Positions 55,131 to 64,000 of a DNA stretch of 64,000 nucleotides are shown here, piece after piece. Numbering within the stretch: position 1 is the stretch's first letter; every line of letters starts with the position of its first letter. The stretch comes from Gambelia wislizenii (taxonomy: Eukaryota; Chordata; Lepidosauria; Squamata; Crotaphytidae). The notes under the pieces were generated by a model. That model was not told the origin of the DNA, made no database searches, and worked only from the letters and a program-made list of their open reading frames with translations. The translations under genes were made by a program, and so were the position numbers. Location of the stretch: the NCBI GenBank assembly GCA_030847615.1, contig JAUMIR010000003.1, positions 75,650,001-75,714,000 of the forward strand, read 5' to 3'.

Positions 55131-57009
55131 CAATCCCTCCCAAGTGGGAGGAAGGCTGCAGGCGTTCGTGGGGGCTTGGGAAAACTCTACCTCGGACAAG
55201 TGGGTCCTGCAGTCGATCCAGCAGGGATACCGGATAGAGTTCTCCCGACTCCCCCCACAATGGTTTCTACCCACGCCGGTACACAACGACAGCCTCAAGC
55301 AATTCCTGATGATGGAAGCCATTCAGCGTCTCCTGGATATGGGAGCCATAGAGAAGGTCCGACGATCGCATCAAGGGAGGGGATGCTATCCCATACTCTT
55401 TCTAGTACCAAAGAAGAACGGTACGTGGAGAGCGGTCCTCAATCTAAAGGGGGTGAACAAATTCGTCAGGAAGAGGAAATTCAGGATGGAAACACTCAAA
55501 CACATCTTGGAAGCCATAAGACCAGGGGACTTCCTGTCCTCTCTGGATTTACAGGATGCGTACCTCCACATCCCAATCCATCCGGATCATCGCCAATTCC
55601 TGCGTTTTTGTTACAACAACAGGCATTTTCAATACAAGGCACTCCCCTTTGGACTTTCCTCAGCTCCCAGGGTATTCACGAAGATCCTGGTGGCCTTGGT
55701 GGCCTCATGGAGATGCTCAGGAATACATGTGTATCCTTACTTAGACGATCTCTTGATCCGCTCCCAATCCAAACAGGGAGCGGAAAGGGACCTCGCTCTC
55801 GTAATGGAATCTCTCCAGCATCATGGATTCCAAATCAACATGGAGAAGAGCTCCCTGACTCCATCCCAGCAGATTCAACACCTGGGGGCATTAATATGCT
55901 CGGCAGAGGGCCGGATCCGTCTCCCTGTGGAACGGATCAAGACAATCCAGACCGCGACACTGAAAGCCCTGGAGTCAGCCAGGTCAGACATCATGCATCT
56001 GGCACATCTACAGGGTCTCATGATAGCCGCGATAGACTGTGTTCCATGGGCAAGATTCCACGCCAGACCTCTGCAGTGGTTCCTCCTTCCCTTCCAGGAG
56101 GAAATAGCCAACAGGAGACACCACATGGTGAGACTCCCGAAGGAGGTCAAGTCATCCCTGAGATGGTGGCGCTCCCCGGCGATCCACAAAGGTCGCCACC
56201 TATGGATCCGGGACAGGATCCAAATAACCATGGACGCCAGTCTACGGGGATGGGAAGCCCACTGTGGAACCCAGCTGGCACAGGGGAAATGGACCCCAGA
56301 GGAGGCGGCCCACAGCATCAACTGGTTGGAACTGTGGGCAGTCAGATTAGCCCTCAAGGAATTCTCGTACCTGCTCAGAGGCAGGTCGGTGCTCATCAGA
56401 ACAGACAACATCACAACGAAGGCGCACATAAACCGCCAAGGGGGATCCAGGTCACGAACCCTCATGAGGGAATCGTCTCGACTCCTCACCTGGGCCGAAA
56501 GGCACCTGGAATCCATAGCGGCGGAACATCTTCAGGGAGCTCTCAACCGGAAAGCGGATTGGCTCAGCCGGGTGGACATAGACCAGGGAGAGTGGAGCCT
56601 GAACCCAGAGGTATTCAACGATGTATCTCGGACCCTGGGACAACCGGAAATAGATCTGTTCGCATCCCCCGCAAACGCGAAGCTTCCTCTCTTCGTCTCC
56701 AGGTACAGATCAGAAGGAACAATGGACATGGATGCCCTGACATGCCCGTGGCCAAGAACGCTTCTTTACTCTTTTCCACCAGTCCAGCTGATCCCCAGAG
56801 TGCTCAGCAGAGTCCGATTGGAGGAGGCAGAGATCATACTGGTCGCCCCAGAGTGGCCCAGGAGAGCGTGGTTTCCGGATATCCTGGAACTGCAGGTGGA
56901 CTCAATGCCTCTCCCTCCACGAATAGACCTACTGTCCCAAGGTCAGGTGCACCATCCGGACCCAGCCTGGCTCCAGCTCCGCGCTTGGAGATTGAACGCC
57001 AGATGCTGA
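55009..57009 (+). CDS. DIRS element 2 RT / RNase H / MT-like polyprotein
   Basis: A 666-residue open frame with an ATG start (MGGLTDSDGE) that overlaps the end of gag. The RT domain has SDKWVLQSIQQGYRIEF, LVPKKNGTWRAVLNLKGVN, SLDLQDAYLHIPIH, LPFGLSSAPRVFTK and the catalytic box YLDDLL (about residue 244). RNase H has ITMDASLRGWEAH (about 407), INWLELWAVRLAL, IRTDNITTKAHINRQGG and ALNRKADWLSR. The C-terminal MT-like region has IDLFASPANAKLP and SFPPVQLIPRVL. No lesion is visible in this gene, in contrast with its neighbours. It ends before the recombinase core. Confidence 0.9.
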   Translation: MGGLTDSDGETRGTSVRTNREDQASPLTPSPPSSPPSLTYDNPSQVGGRLQAFVGAWENSTSDKWVLQSIQQGYRIEFSRLPPQWFLPTPVHNDSLKQFLMMEAIQRLLDMGAIEKVRRSHQGRGCYPILFLVPKKNGTWRAVLNLKGVNKFVRKRKFRMETLKHILEAIRPGDFLSSLDLQDAYLHIPIHPDHRQFLRFCYNNRHFQYKALPFGLSSAPRVFTKILVALVASWRCSGIHVYPYLDDLLIRSQSKQGAERDLALVMESLQHHGFQINMEKSSLTPSQQIQHLGALICSAEGRIRLPVERIKTIQTATLKALESARSDIMHLAHLQGLMIAAIDCVPWARFHARPLQWFLLPFQEEIANRRHHMVRLPKEVKSSLRWWRSPAIHKGRHLWIRDRIQITMDASLRGWEAHCGTQLAQGKWTPEEAAHSINWLELWAVRLALKEFSYLLRGRSVLIRTDNITTKAHINRQGGSRSRTLMRESSRLLTWAERHLESIAAEHLQGALNRKADWLSRVDIDQGEWSLNPEVFNDVSRTLGQPEIDLFASPANAKLPLFVSRYRSEGTMDMDALTCPWPRTLLYSFPPVQLIPRVLSRVRLEEAEIILVAPEWPRRAWFPDILELQVDSMPLPPRIDLLSQGQVHHPDPAWLQLRAWRLNARC

Positions 57010-58036
57010 CGACGCGGGTATACTCAGAGCCGGTGGTAGGGACAATTCTGGCATCAAGAAGAGAATCTACCCAGCGAATCTATGAATACACCTTTAGGGT
57101 GTTTCGGCGATGGTGCAGACGTAAGGGACAGGACTTCAGGGGGTCACGGTCCCAGTGCTACTGGACTTCCTCCAGGACGGGGTCGATGCCGGACTCCGCC
57201 CAAATACACTTAAAAGACAGGTTGCAGCGGTGACGTCATTCCTGGCTCCACATGAAGCTACGGCGATATCAACACCCCCCCATGTGCGTCGCTTCATCAG
57301 AGGTCTTACCAACTTGGCCCCGCCGACGAGACACCGCTTCCCTTCATGGGATCTCCATACGGTTTTGAAGGCCTTAACGGTACACCCTTTTGAGCCTATC
57401 CGGGAGGTACACCTGAAGTTCCTGACTTGGAAGGTCCTATTCTTGGTGGCGATCATGTCGGCCCGGAGAGTATCGGAGCTGGCGGCGCAATCTATCAGAA
57501 GAGACTTATGTATCTTCAGACAAGATTCAGTAGTCCTCAGGCTATGCCCCGACTTCAAGCCAAAGGTGGATTCGGTCTTTCACAGATCTCAGGAAGTGGT
57601 TTTGCCCTCCTTTTGTCCCAACCCAGAAAGAGAGTTGGAAAGGATTTGGCACACCTTGGACGTGCGTAGAGCACTCAAAGTGTACATCAAGAGAACGGCG
57701 CCCTTCAGAGTCTCTGAAGCGTTATTCATCTCTCCCCACTCAAAGTACTTGGGGAGGAAGGTCTCACCCTCCACCCTGGCGCATTGGATTAAGTGCTGTA
57801 TAGCGTTGTGCTACGAGTCCCTGGGGAAGCCAATACCAGGGGGCATCACGGCCCATTCCACGAGGAGCGCAGCAGCTTCGACGGCCTGGGAAAAAGACGC
57901 CCCTTTGGAGGAAATCTGCAGAGCAGCAACATGGAAAACTCCCTCAACCTTTGTCAGGCATTATCGACTGGACAGAATGCAGTCAGCGGAAGCCGCCTTT
58001 GGGAGGAGGGTGCTGCAGCGAATTCTACAACCCTAA
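57010..58036 (+). pseudogene. DIRS element 2 tyrosine recombinase, frameshifted
   Basis: The N-terminal core-binding part is in one frame (ILASRRESTQRIYEYTF ... FRRWCRRKGQD, about 57040-57135). The rest is in another frame from about 57155 (LLDFLQDGVDAGLRPNTLK onward to 58036). The shift lies near a GGGGG run at about 57138-57143. The catalytic residues are present: Arg in SARRVSEL, His/Arg in AHSTRSAAAS, Tyr in RHYRLD. One indel therefore seems to be the only lesion in the recombinase. A programmed shift is possible but less likely, because element 1 has no shift at this place. Confidence 0.82.
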
Positions 58037-58083
58037 AGTCAGAAGGTCGCCCTTGCCCACCCGGTCTGGAAGCTTTAGCAAAT

Positions 58084-58192
58084 CCCAAGCATGCGGATGC
58101 TCTGGAGCCCTCTCCACTGGGAAAAGGAACGTTGGTCTTACCTGTGATACGTTCTTTTCCAGTGTAGAGGCAAAGAGCATCCGGCCCACCCA
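58084..58192. repeat. internal complementary region of DIRS element 2
   Basis: The first part (to about 58124) is the reverse complement of the left edge ('gcatgcggatgctctggag', 'cctctccactgggaaa'). The second part is the reverse complement of the right edge ('ggaacgttggtcttacctg', 'gatacgttcttttccagtg'). The junction 'actgggaaaaggaacg' is what circularised ends would give. Confidence 0.9.
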
Positions 58193-58342
58193 GGGCGAAC
58201 GAGATGGAATGTCCTGAGGAGGAAGAATAAAAGACTCTTCAAACCCTCCGATGGGGCTGCAAGACTGGTCCTCTGGGTGCAGAAGCTGATCGTCGTGGTG
58301 GGATCACGGCTGGATGAGTCAGACTACGGCATCACGAGGCTG

Positions 58343-58530
58343 TGATATCGACTGGCCAGCAGAGGGGTCGTCCCTCCTGGATGACTCCACTGGTGGTCAA
58401 TACTCTTCAAAATAAGAGTCTCTGAATCCTGCCTACCGGGAGCAAGTGGGAGGGACAACCCAAGCATGCGGATGCTCTTCGCCTCTACACTGGAAAAGAA
58501 CGTATCACAGGTAAGACCAACGTTCCTTTT
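58343..58530 (-). repeat. right inverted terminal repeat of DIRS element 2
   Basis: Reverse of the left repeat plus an outer extension of roughly 45-50 bases (ending 'ggtaagaccaacgttcc'), the same asymmetry seen in element 1. Confidence 0.86.
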
Positions 58531-60655
58531 TTCCCTATGGCAGTTGTCCCACAAATGGCTCCCAAACTCCTGGAACAGCAAACTGTTTTTCTAGCAGTAA
58601 TGGTTTATCCATATCCATATCCTTCAAACTCATGCTACCCTGAAAAGACATGAAAAGGCCTTACTGAAAACTGAAAGTCACAGAAAAAGTGGCTTCAGTG
58701 TTGATTTGCAGTCAATATAGCTTGCTGCAGGGTGATAATTGGCCACCACCACAGTTGCCTGCACTTGCTTTGTACTTTGCCTTGGTTGCTTGCCTTTAAC
58801 GTATCCAAAACCTTTGTACTTGGAATCTTCTTAAAACACATCATACATCTCTACCTTATGTTATCTGTTGTTGTTCCCCACCTTGATCCATGTATGTTGT
58901 TCTATTTCTTTTCTTGTTTGTATAAGGTACAGTTATAACCATATACGATGACATACAAAGGAGGATAACAAAGGAACTAAAGTTACTTACTTTTTATGAT
59001 GTACATTCTTTTATACAGAACTTCATGTTCCTTTACTAGGAAAAAGTGCAACACACGGCTACACAAGGATGTAGATAGAAGCACTTTAGAGGGCTGTTTT
59101 TCTATTGTTGATGATTCTATAGACATTCACAAAAGCCTGGATGGCTTTCAATAGCATTGCATGATGTTTCTAATTTTAGGTTATACTTTTAGAAGGATTT
59201 TGTTTTACTCTTTTGATATTTCCAAAAAGTAACTTGCAATGAGCCTTTGTGATAGAGCAGATTCTATCCCACTAAAATTTCAGCCACCAAAATACTAACT
59301 CAAAAACTACTGAGTAGGTTATTAAACTATTTTTTATTATCATATGAATTTAGTGAGGTACAAGGTAGCAGACCTGGGGTCAACGTATACTAGTTAGTTC
59401 TGTTTGTTGATTATGTCAGTCCATGCTCACAGAAAAGTCTCCAATAATTTCCATAACTTGATTTCTTAGAATGGAGCAGGGAAAACTCATCCTTTCCTAA
59501 TGCTGCATCCTAACATGGTGGGATTTGCGAAGCAGAGTGAGATTTTTGTGATGGAGAATGTTGTCAGTTCAAAGTGATGCGGTTGATGAGTCCTGCCATT
59601 AACCATCTGTTCCAGCTGGTTAAAACACCACAGAAGATTGCTGAAGACCAATCAAAAGAGTCTGCATTTAGAGAGATTAAATTACAACTTTTTGTCTCTG
59701 AGATTAAAGAAGGGGTTGTCACTTGTCAGCTTTCATGAGTATTTGATTATCAGCATTTTGTACAATTTTTCTGTTTTAAATCTCTCTTGAAACCAAAAGA
59801 ACAATAGGCACCCACTGTTTCCAGGCATCAGATGCAAGAGCATACACTGCAGGGAAGCACTGTGCAAGCTGGTCTTCATGACACTTGGTATTTGTCTTTA
59901 TTATCAAGGCTCACTACACAGGGTCAGTTGTCCAAATGCCTGTAGTACGTTTGGTTCATGTAAGCAGAGAGTGCTGCTTTATCCCGCTTCACTTCTTCCT
60001 GGATTATCTGCCCTGAGTGGGTGACAGCCATTCTCCAAAATGACAAACTAGGTCATCTGATCTTTTTTTGCTGCTAGATGAGAGAAGCAAATCAACCACA
60101 GTGTCTCTTAGAGCATCAGAACAAATGCTTGTGAAGCAAAAAGGTGCAATATCTATAGGGAAAACTGTATGAAAGCAGGAGCACAAACTGCTTTTTGTGG
60201 TTGGTGTGCCTCTGACTTTTCAGATGCTATGCATTAAGTTCAAAGGTGTAGCCAGCAAAGCCTGTCAGCTTCAAGATGCTCAAAAGGATGTTTTGATTCT
60301 ACTTGAAGAGAATTGTGCTTATCTGTGCTGAGATGTGTTACTATTCTCTGTTGTACCTGTCCTGGGGACATAGGGGACTGAACAATTCCAGGCACATGGA
60401 GAACGAGGTGTAGAACAGGCATCAGATTTCTTACATAGAAAGCTCCCAAATTGTTGGTGTAAAGAAGGCATGGAGCAAAGAAACTGAGAATTAGAAGCTT
60501 CCTTGAGGTAGACAGAGGGCTGCCTTCACTGTCATTACTTCCCCCAGTAGAATACACAGTTGAACTCTAAACTCCAGTTGAACTCTAAACAGCACTTTCC
60601 TTTAAACAGGACACTCTCATTCTTTCTGGAGCAACTTTTTTATGGGGCTAGGTTG
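58531..60655. other. non-coding stretch, no gene seen
   Basis: AT-rich sequence. Several short frames on both strands lack recognisable domains. No clear repeat was found. Confidence 0.4.
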
Positions 60656-60890
60656 CTATATTAACTCCCTGAACACACCTGATTTCATTTGATTTTGGAA
60701 GCTAAGCAGGGCCTGGTTCACATTTAGATGGGAGTCTACCAGGGATTCAAAGTAGGACTAGGAAAGATTCCTGTACGAAGTCCTGGAAAGCTGCTGTCAG
60801 TCAAAGTTGACAATATTGGCCTAGATGAACTCAAGATGGATCTTGACTGAAGGTAAGATAGCTTCCTATGTTCCCATCCCCAAAACGTAT
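60656..60890 (+). mobile_element. 5S rRNA-derived SINE, family B
   Basis: The head shows 5S rRNA homology over a longer stretch than family A ('gatttcatttgattttgg', 'aagctaagcagggcctgg', 'tagatgggagtctaccagg'). The body differs from family A and ends in 'agatgaactcaagatgga' and 'agatagcttcctatgttcc', a tail seen in other reptile SINEs. No long A tail remains. Confidence 0.7.
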
Positions 60891-61413
60891 GTACGCCACT
60901 GAACAATCCCCTGCTAAAGAGACAGTTCCCTGGAAGAGAACCTTTAACAATCAAGGAGGGGGAGGAGTTCAGCTTGTTTCCTTCTGAGTTTAGTAGCCAA
61001 AGTTTTATCTTTTCTCACCAGGGAGCCAGGAAAGGAAGGGGGTAGAGGCTAATCCTGCTCCATGGCCCAAAGGGGCTAGAGCTTACTTTTCCAAGGAGAC
61101 ACATACATCCTGCAAGCTTCCATGTGTTTTATGTATGGTTGCTTGAGAAGATGATACAGATGGACTGGGCCAGTGCTTGGAATACATATTAATACATATA
61201 TCCTTTCGTAGGTTGGTAAAATGAGTACCCGGATTGTGGGGGCAATTAGCTAACACACATTGGAAGCTGCTTAATGCAGTGTAGATGTGTACATTGCTAT
61301 TGCTTAAAAAACAATATGTAAGCTGCTCTGATAGCCTTGTGGCTGAAGAGCTGGGTATAAATAATTAATATAAATAAAATATATTATTTTGATATATTTG
61401 AATTTTTGATACG
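60891..61413. other. non-coding, with an L2-like tail next to the CR1 5' end
   Basis: At 61318-61380 there is a retroelement tail of the form 'gctgggtataaataatt' with ATAAA repeats. It abuts the CR1 tandem array. No gene is visible. Confidence 0.45.
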
Positions 61414-62129
61414 TTTGAATTTTTTTAAACTCCTGGGAGAGACTGCTTGTTGCAGAGGGTGGACCTTCTGTGAATTTGAATTTTTTTAAACTCCTGAGAG
61501 AGGCTGCTTGTTGCAGAGGGTGGAGCTTCTGTGAGTTTGAATTTTTTTAAACTCCTGGGAGAGGCTGCTTGTTGCAGAGGGTGGAGCTTCTGTGAGTTTG
61601 AATTTTTTTAAACTCCTGGGAGAGGCTGCTTGTTGCAGAGGGTGGAGCTTCTGTGAGTTTGAATTTTTTTAAACTCCTGGGAGAGGCTGCTTGTTGCAGA
61701 GGGTGGAGCTTCTGTGAATTTGAATTTTTTTAAACTCCTGAGAGAGGCTGCTTGTTGCAGAGGGTGGAGCTTCTGTGAGTTTGAATTTTTTTAAACTCCT
61801 GGGAGAGGCTGCTTGTTGCAGAGGGTGGAGCTTCTGTGAGTTTGAATTTTTTTAAACTCCTGGGAGAGGCTGCTTGTTGCAGAGGGTGGAGCTTCTGTGA
61901 GTTTGAATTTTTTTAAACTCTTGGGAGAGGCTGCTTGTTGCAGAGGGTGGAGCTTCTGTGAGTTTGAATTTTTTTAAACTCCTGGGAGAGGCTGCTTGTT
62001 GCAGAGGGTGGAGCTTCTGTGAGTTTGAATTTTTTTAAACTCCTGGGAGAGGCTGCTTGTTGCAGAGGGTGGAGCTTCTGTGAGTTTGAATTTTTTTAAA
62101 CTCCTGGGAGAGGCTGCTTGTTGCAGAGG
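61414..62129 (+). repeat. 61-bp tandem array, about 11.7 units, at the CR1 5' end
   Basis: Units start tttgaatttttttaaactcc and contain 'gagaggctgcttgttgcag' and 'agggtggagcttctgtgag'. The spacing is exactly 61 bp at 61414, 61475, 61536, 61597, 61658 and so on to 62085. Units differ by only one or two bases (for example 'gaatttg' against 'gagtttg'). The array ends inside a unit at a GC-rich segment (cacgcgcctaacggcgcgcg) about 125 bp before the CR1 ORF1 ATG. Its position is that of a monomeric LINE promoter. Confidence 0.9.
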
Positions 62130-62255
62130 CACGCGCCTAACGGCGCGCGAGTTTCAGTAGCTAAGCCAACCCCCCCCCAAAAAGCATACTTAAAAGTACA
62201 GCATAGAGTTTTCAGCATTAACTAAGAGTTCTTAGATTACCTAAAAACTCTCACC

Positions 62256-63233
62256 ATGGACACTGAGGGGACTGTGGCAGTCACCTGCAATACTGGTGCG
62301 ATGTTTGTCTTCTTGGCTACAGACGTGGGGAACTTCACATGTACCAAGTGCTAGTTGGTAGCCCTCTTGGAGGAGAAAGTCCAGCAGCTGGAGACACGGG
62401 TAGCTACACTTCAACAGATTCGGGAGCAAGAGGTTTTCCTGGACAGAACAGAACAAACACTCTTGGACGGGGACCGCACAGAGGAACTGGCTGGGGAGGA
62501 GAGGATCACTCCACAGACACAGGAGGTAGACAGCTGGAAGAATGTCACACACAGAACAAGAAAATCCAGGGATATTTCGAGCAGCTTGCAGCTACAGAAT
62601 CGATTCGAAGCCCTCTCTCTTATCAAGGACAATGAGGAAGAACAGCATGGACAGATTTCAGGGGCAGAGCAGGGGACCTTGAGAGCACCACCGCAAGGAA
62701 CAGCAGCTGCGAAGCCTCGGCGGAGGCGTGTGGTGGTAGTGGAAGACTCCTTGCTGCGAGGTACAGAAGCAGTGGTTTGTGGGCCTGACAAGATGTCTTG
62801 GGAGGTGTGTTGTCTCCCTGGGGCAAAGATCTGTGATGTGACGAAGCGGCTAACAAGACTTGTCAAGCCTACGGATCATTACCCCTTCCTTTTGGTCCAT
62901 GTGGGAACCAATGATATGGCAAGGCACAGCTTTCCAAAGATCAGAAGAGATTATGAGGCTCTGGGGAGGAAGCTGAAAGAAATGGACGCACAGGTTGTCA
63001 TCTCGTCTCTTCTGCCAGTTGAAGGGCATGGTCCAGGAAGAGAGAGGAAAATAGCCGACGTAAACAACTGGCTCCGTAGATGGTGTCGCTGAGAACAATT
63101 TGGATTCTTGGATCATGGGCTGCGCTTCCATGAGGGGGGACTTCTGGCAAGAGATGGGGTGCATCTCACACCAGTGGGCAGAAACGTTTTTGCCTACAGT
63201 CTCAAAAATTTGATCAGGAGGGCTTTAAACTGA
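62256..63233 (+). pseudogene. CR1 ORF1 (esterase-type), two in-frame stops
   Basis: Starts at ATG 62256 in a good context (caccatgg). Stop TAG at 62352-62354 follows FTCTKC, and stop TGA at 63090-63092 follows NWLRRWCR. The same frame continues after both, with no shift, to TGA 63231-63233. After the first stop comes a coiled-coil-like part (LVALLEEKVQQLETRVATL). Then a SGNH-hydrolase/esterase domain has VVEDSLLRG (GDS motif with Gly replaced by Glu), VHVGTNDMA and, beyond the second stop, DGVHLTPVG with the catalytic-site Asp/His. ORF1 normally binds RNA and has esterase activity. This copy should yield only fragments. Confidence 0.85.
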
Positions 63234-63238
63234 GTCAT

Positions 63239-64000
63239 ATGGGGGACGGAGATAGTATTCTGGAAGGCAAAAGAGCTGGAGAAAATAGTCAGGCTGTCAT
63301 AGAGGGGACAAGGCAAACAGCGCAAGGACCCAACAGTGGGAGGCAAAAAAACTTGCACAGGCAGCAAGTAAAGGGAACACATGGTCTTAGATGTCTCTAC
63401 ACTAATGCACAGAGCATGGGAAATAAGCAAGGTGAACTTGAACTCCTAGCACTACAAAACAAATATGATATAATAGGCATTACTGAAACCTGGTGGGACG
63501 AGTCTCATGATTGGAATGTAGGAATAGAGGGGTATAACCTTTTTAAGAGAAACAGGCCAAACAGGAAAGGAGGAGGAACAGCATTATATGTCAAGGATAT
63601 TTACACCAGTGAAGAGATCCATGACATCAATACTGGAAGCCAGGTGGAGAGCATCTGGATAAAAATTAAAGGGGAGGGAAACAACAGGGATGTTATTGTG
63701 GGACTCTACTACAGACCCCCAAGTCAGGTGGAGGAATTGGATGATGCCTTTCTAGAACAGATGACCACACACGCAGAAAGGAGAGATGTAGTAGTGATGG
63801 GTGACTTCAACTATCCTGATATTTGCTGGAAATCTAACTCAACCAAAACTTCAAGGTCTAGCAAATTCCTGACTTGCCTGGAAGACAATTTCATGGTCCA
63901 AAAGGTGGAAGAGGCAACAAGGGGGTCAGCTATTTTAGATCTGATCCTAACCAACAGGGATGACCTGGTTAATGGGGTGCAAGTGGTGGGATCCTTATGT
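63239..64000 (+). CDS. CR1 ORF2, endonuclease domain (partial at window edge)
   Basis: The frame opens with ATG 63239 ([10 protein letters not shown]) and stays open for 254 codons to the edge. The APE-type endonuclease starts at [15 protein letters not shown] and includes [12 protein letters not shown] (catalytic Glu), [19 protein letters not shown] (Asp/Asn) and [13 protein letters not shown]. The start lies six bases after the ORF1 stop. This part nicks the target DNA; RT should follow beyond the window. No lesion is visible in the part present. Confidence 0.88.
   Translation, partial: MGDGDSILEGKRAGENSQAVIEGTRQTAQGPNSGRQKNLHRQQVKGTHGLRCLYTNAQSMGNKQGELELLALQNKYDIIGITETWWDESHDWNVGIEGYNLFKRNRPNRKGGGTALYVKDIYTSEEIHDINTGSQVESIWIKIKGEGNNRDVIVGLYYRPPSQVEELDDAFLEQMTTHAERRDVVVMGDFNYPDICWKSNSTKTSRSSKFLTCLEDNFMVQKVEEATRGSAILDLILTNRDDLVNGVQVVGSLC

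Larger units (their letters stand above)
52693..58530 (+). mobile_element. complete DIRS-type retrotransposon, element 2
   Basis: About 5.8 kb. It has inverted terminal repeats (about 52693-52845 and 58343-58530), an internal complementary region (58084-58192) and the Gag, RT/RNase H/MT-like, recombinase gene order. The proteins are clearly homologous to but far from element 1, so it is a separate family. Terminal repeats differ by about one base in 130, yet Gag and recombinase frames carry lesions. No target duplication is seen. Confidence 0.9.
61414..64000 (+). mobile_element. CR1 LINE, 5' part, runs off the window
   Basis: Contains a tandem array, a 5' leader (about 62130-62255), ORF1 (62256-63233, broken) and the start of ORF2 (63239 to the window end). 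Few CR1 copies keep their 5' end, so this is notable. Membership of the tandem array in the element is inferred from position. Confidence 0.85.

Noticed and set aside
61414..62129. CRISPR-like or satellite-only explanation for the regular repeats
   Set aside because: Units are contiguous with no spacers, and the array is placed at the 5' end of a CR1, in a vertebrate genome.

Overview
This is vertebrate nuclear DNA, most likely from a squamate reptile (lizard or snake). Support comes from the repeat mixture: CR1, BovB/RTE, L2 and L1 LINEs, Penelope-like elements (PLEs), DIRS-type tyrosine-recombinase retrotransposons, 5S-rRNA-derived and tRNA-derived SINEs, and Tigger-like and hAT-like MITEs. 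No bacterial genes, operons or CRISPR arrays are present. The species assignment is inference. The only good candidate for host coding sequence is one 79-nt exon at 39470-39548 with consensus-like splice sites.

Layout. 1-9.8 kb: AT-rich intronic or intergenic DNA with a hAT-like MITE, a 5S-derived SINE, two tRNA-derived SINEs, a Tigger-like MITE (4209-4441) and a palindromic PLE insertion (5827-6314). 9.8-11.9 kb: a three-deep nest, with a 5S-SINE split by an inverted PLE pair that is itself split by a GC-rich 1-kb Tigger-like MITE. 12.9-13.9 kb: a large foldback element. 15.1-20.4 kb: an old, shredded DIRS relic, probably with an LTR inside it. 20.4-34.3 kb: intronic or intergenic DNA with BovB, L2, SINE and MITE pieces and a foldback/minisatellite block at 29.5-30.3 kb. 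34.3-36.9 kb: 5'-truncated CR1 on the minus strand. 37.2-39.4 kb: a PLE inverted pair with an L1 3' end at its centre, 38 bp upstream of the candidate exon.

43.27-49.49 kb: a complete DIRS element with inverted terminal repeats, an internal complementary region, and apparently intact Gag, RT/RNase H/MT-like and tyrosine recombinase reading frames. 52.69-58.53 kb: a second complete DIRS element from another family, whose ends match almost exactly but whose Gag and recombinase frames are broken. 61.4-64.0 kb: the 5' half of a CR1 LINE running off the window, preceded by about twelve 61-bp tandem units.

How the parts work together. In each DIRS unit Gag should package the RNA, RT/RNase H should copy it, the internal complementary region should allow formation of a circular intermediate, and the recombinase should integrate the circle. 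In CR1, ORF1 (esterase-type) and ORF2 (endonuclease/RT) act in target-primed reverse transcription. PLE uses an RT fused to a GIY-YIG endonuclease. The most interesting items are the full DIRS topology with a possible 3' splice site at the start of ORF2, the repeated palindromic PLE insertions, and the monomer array at the CR1 5' end.
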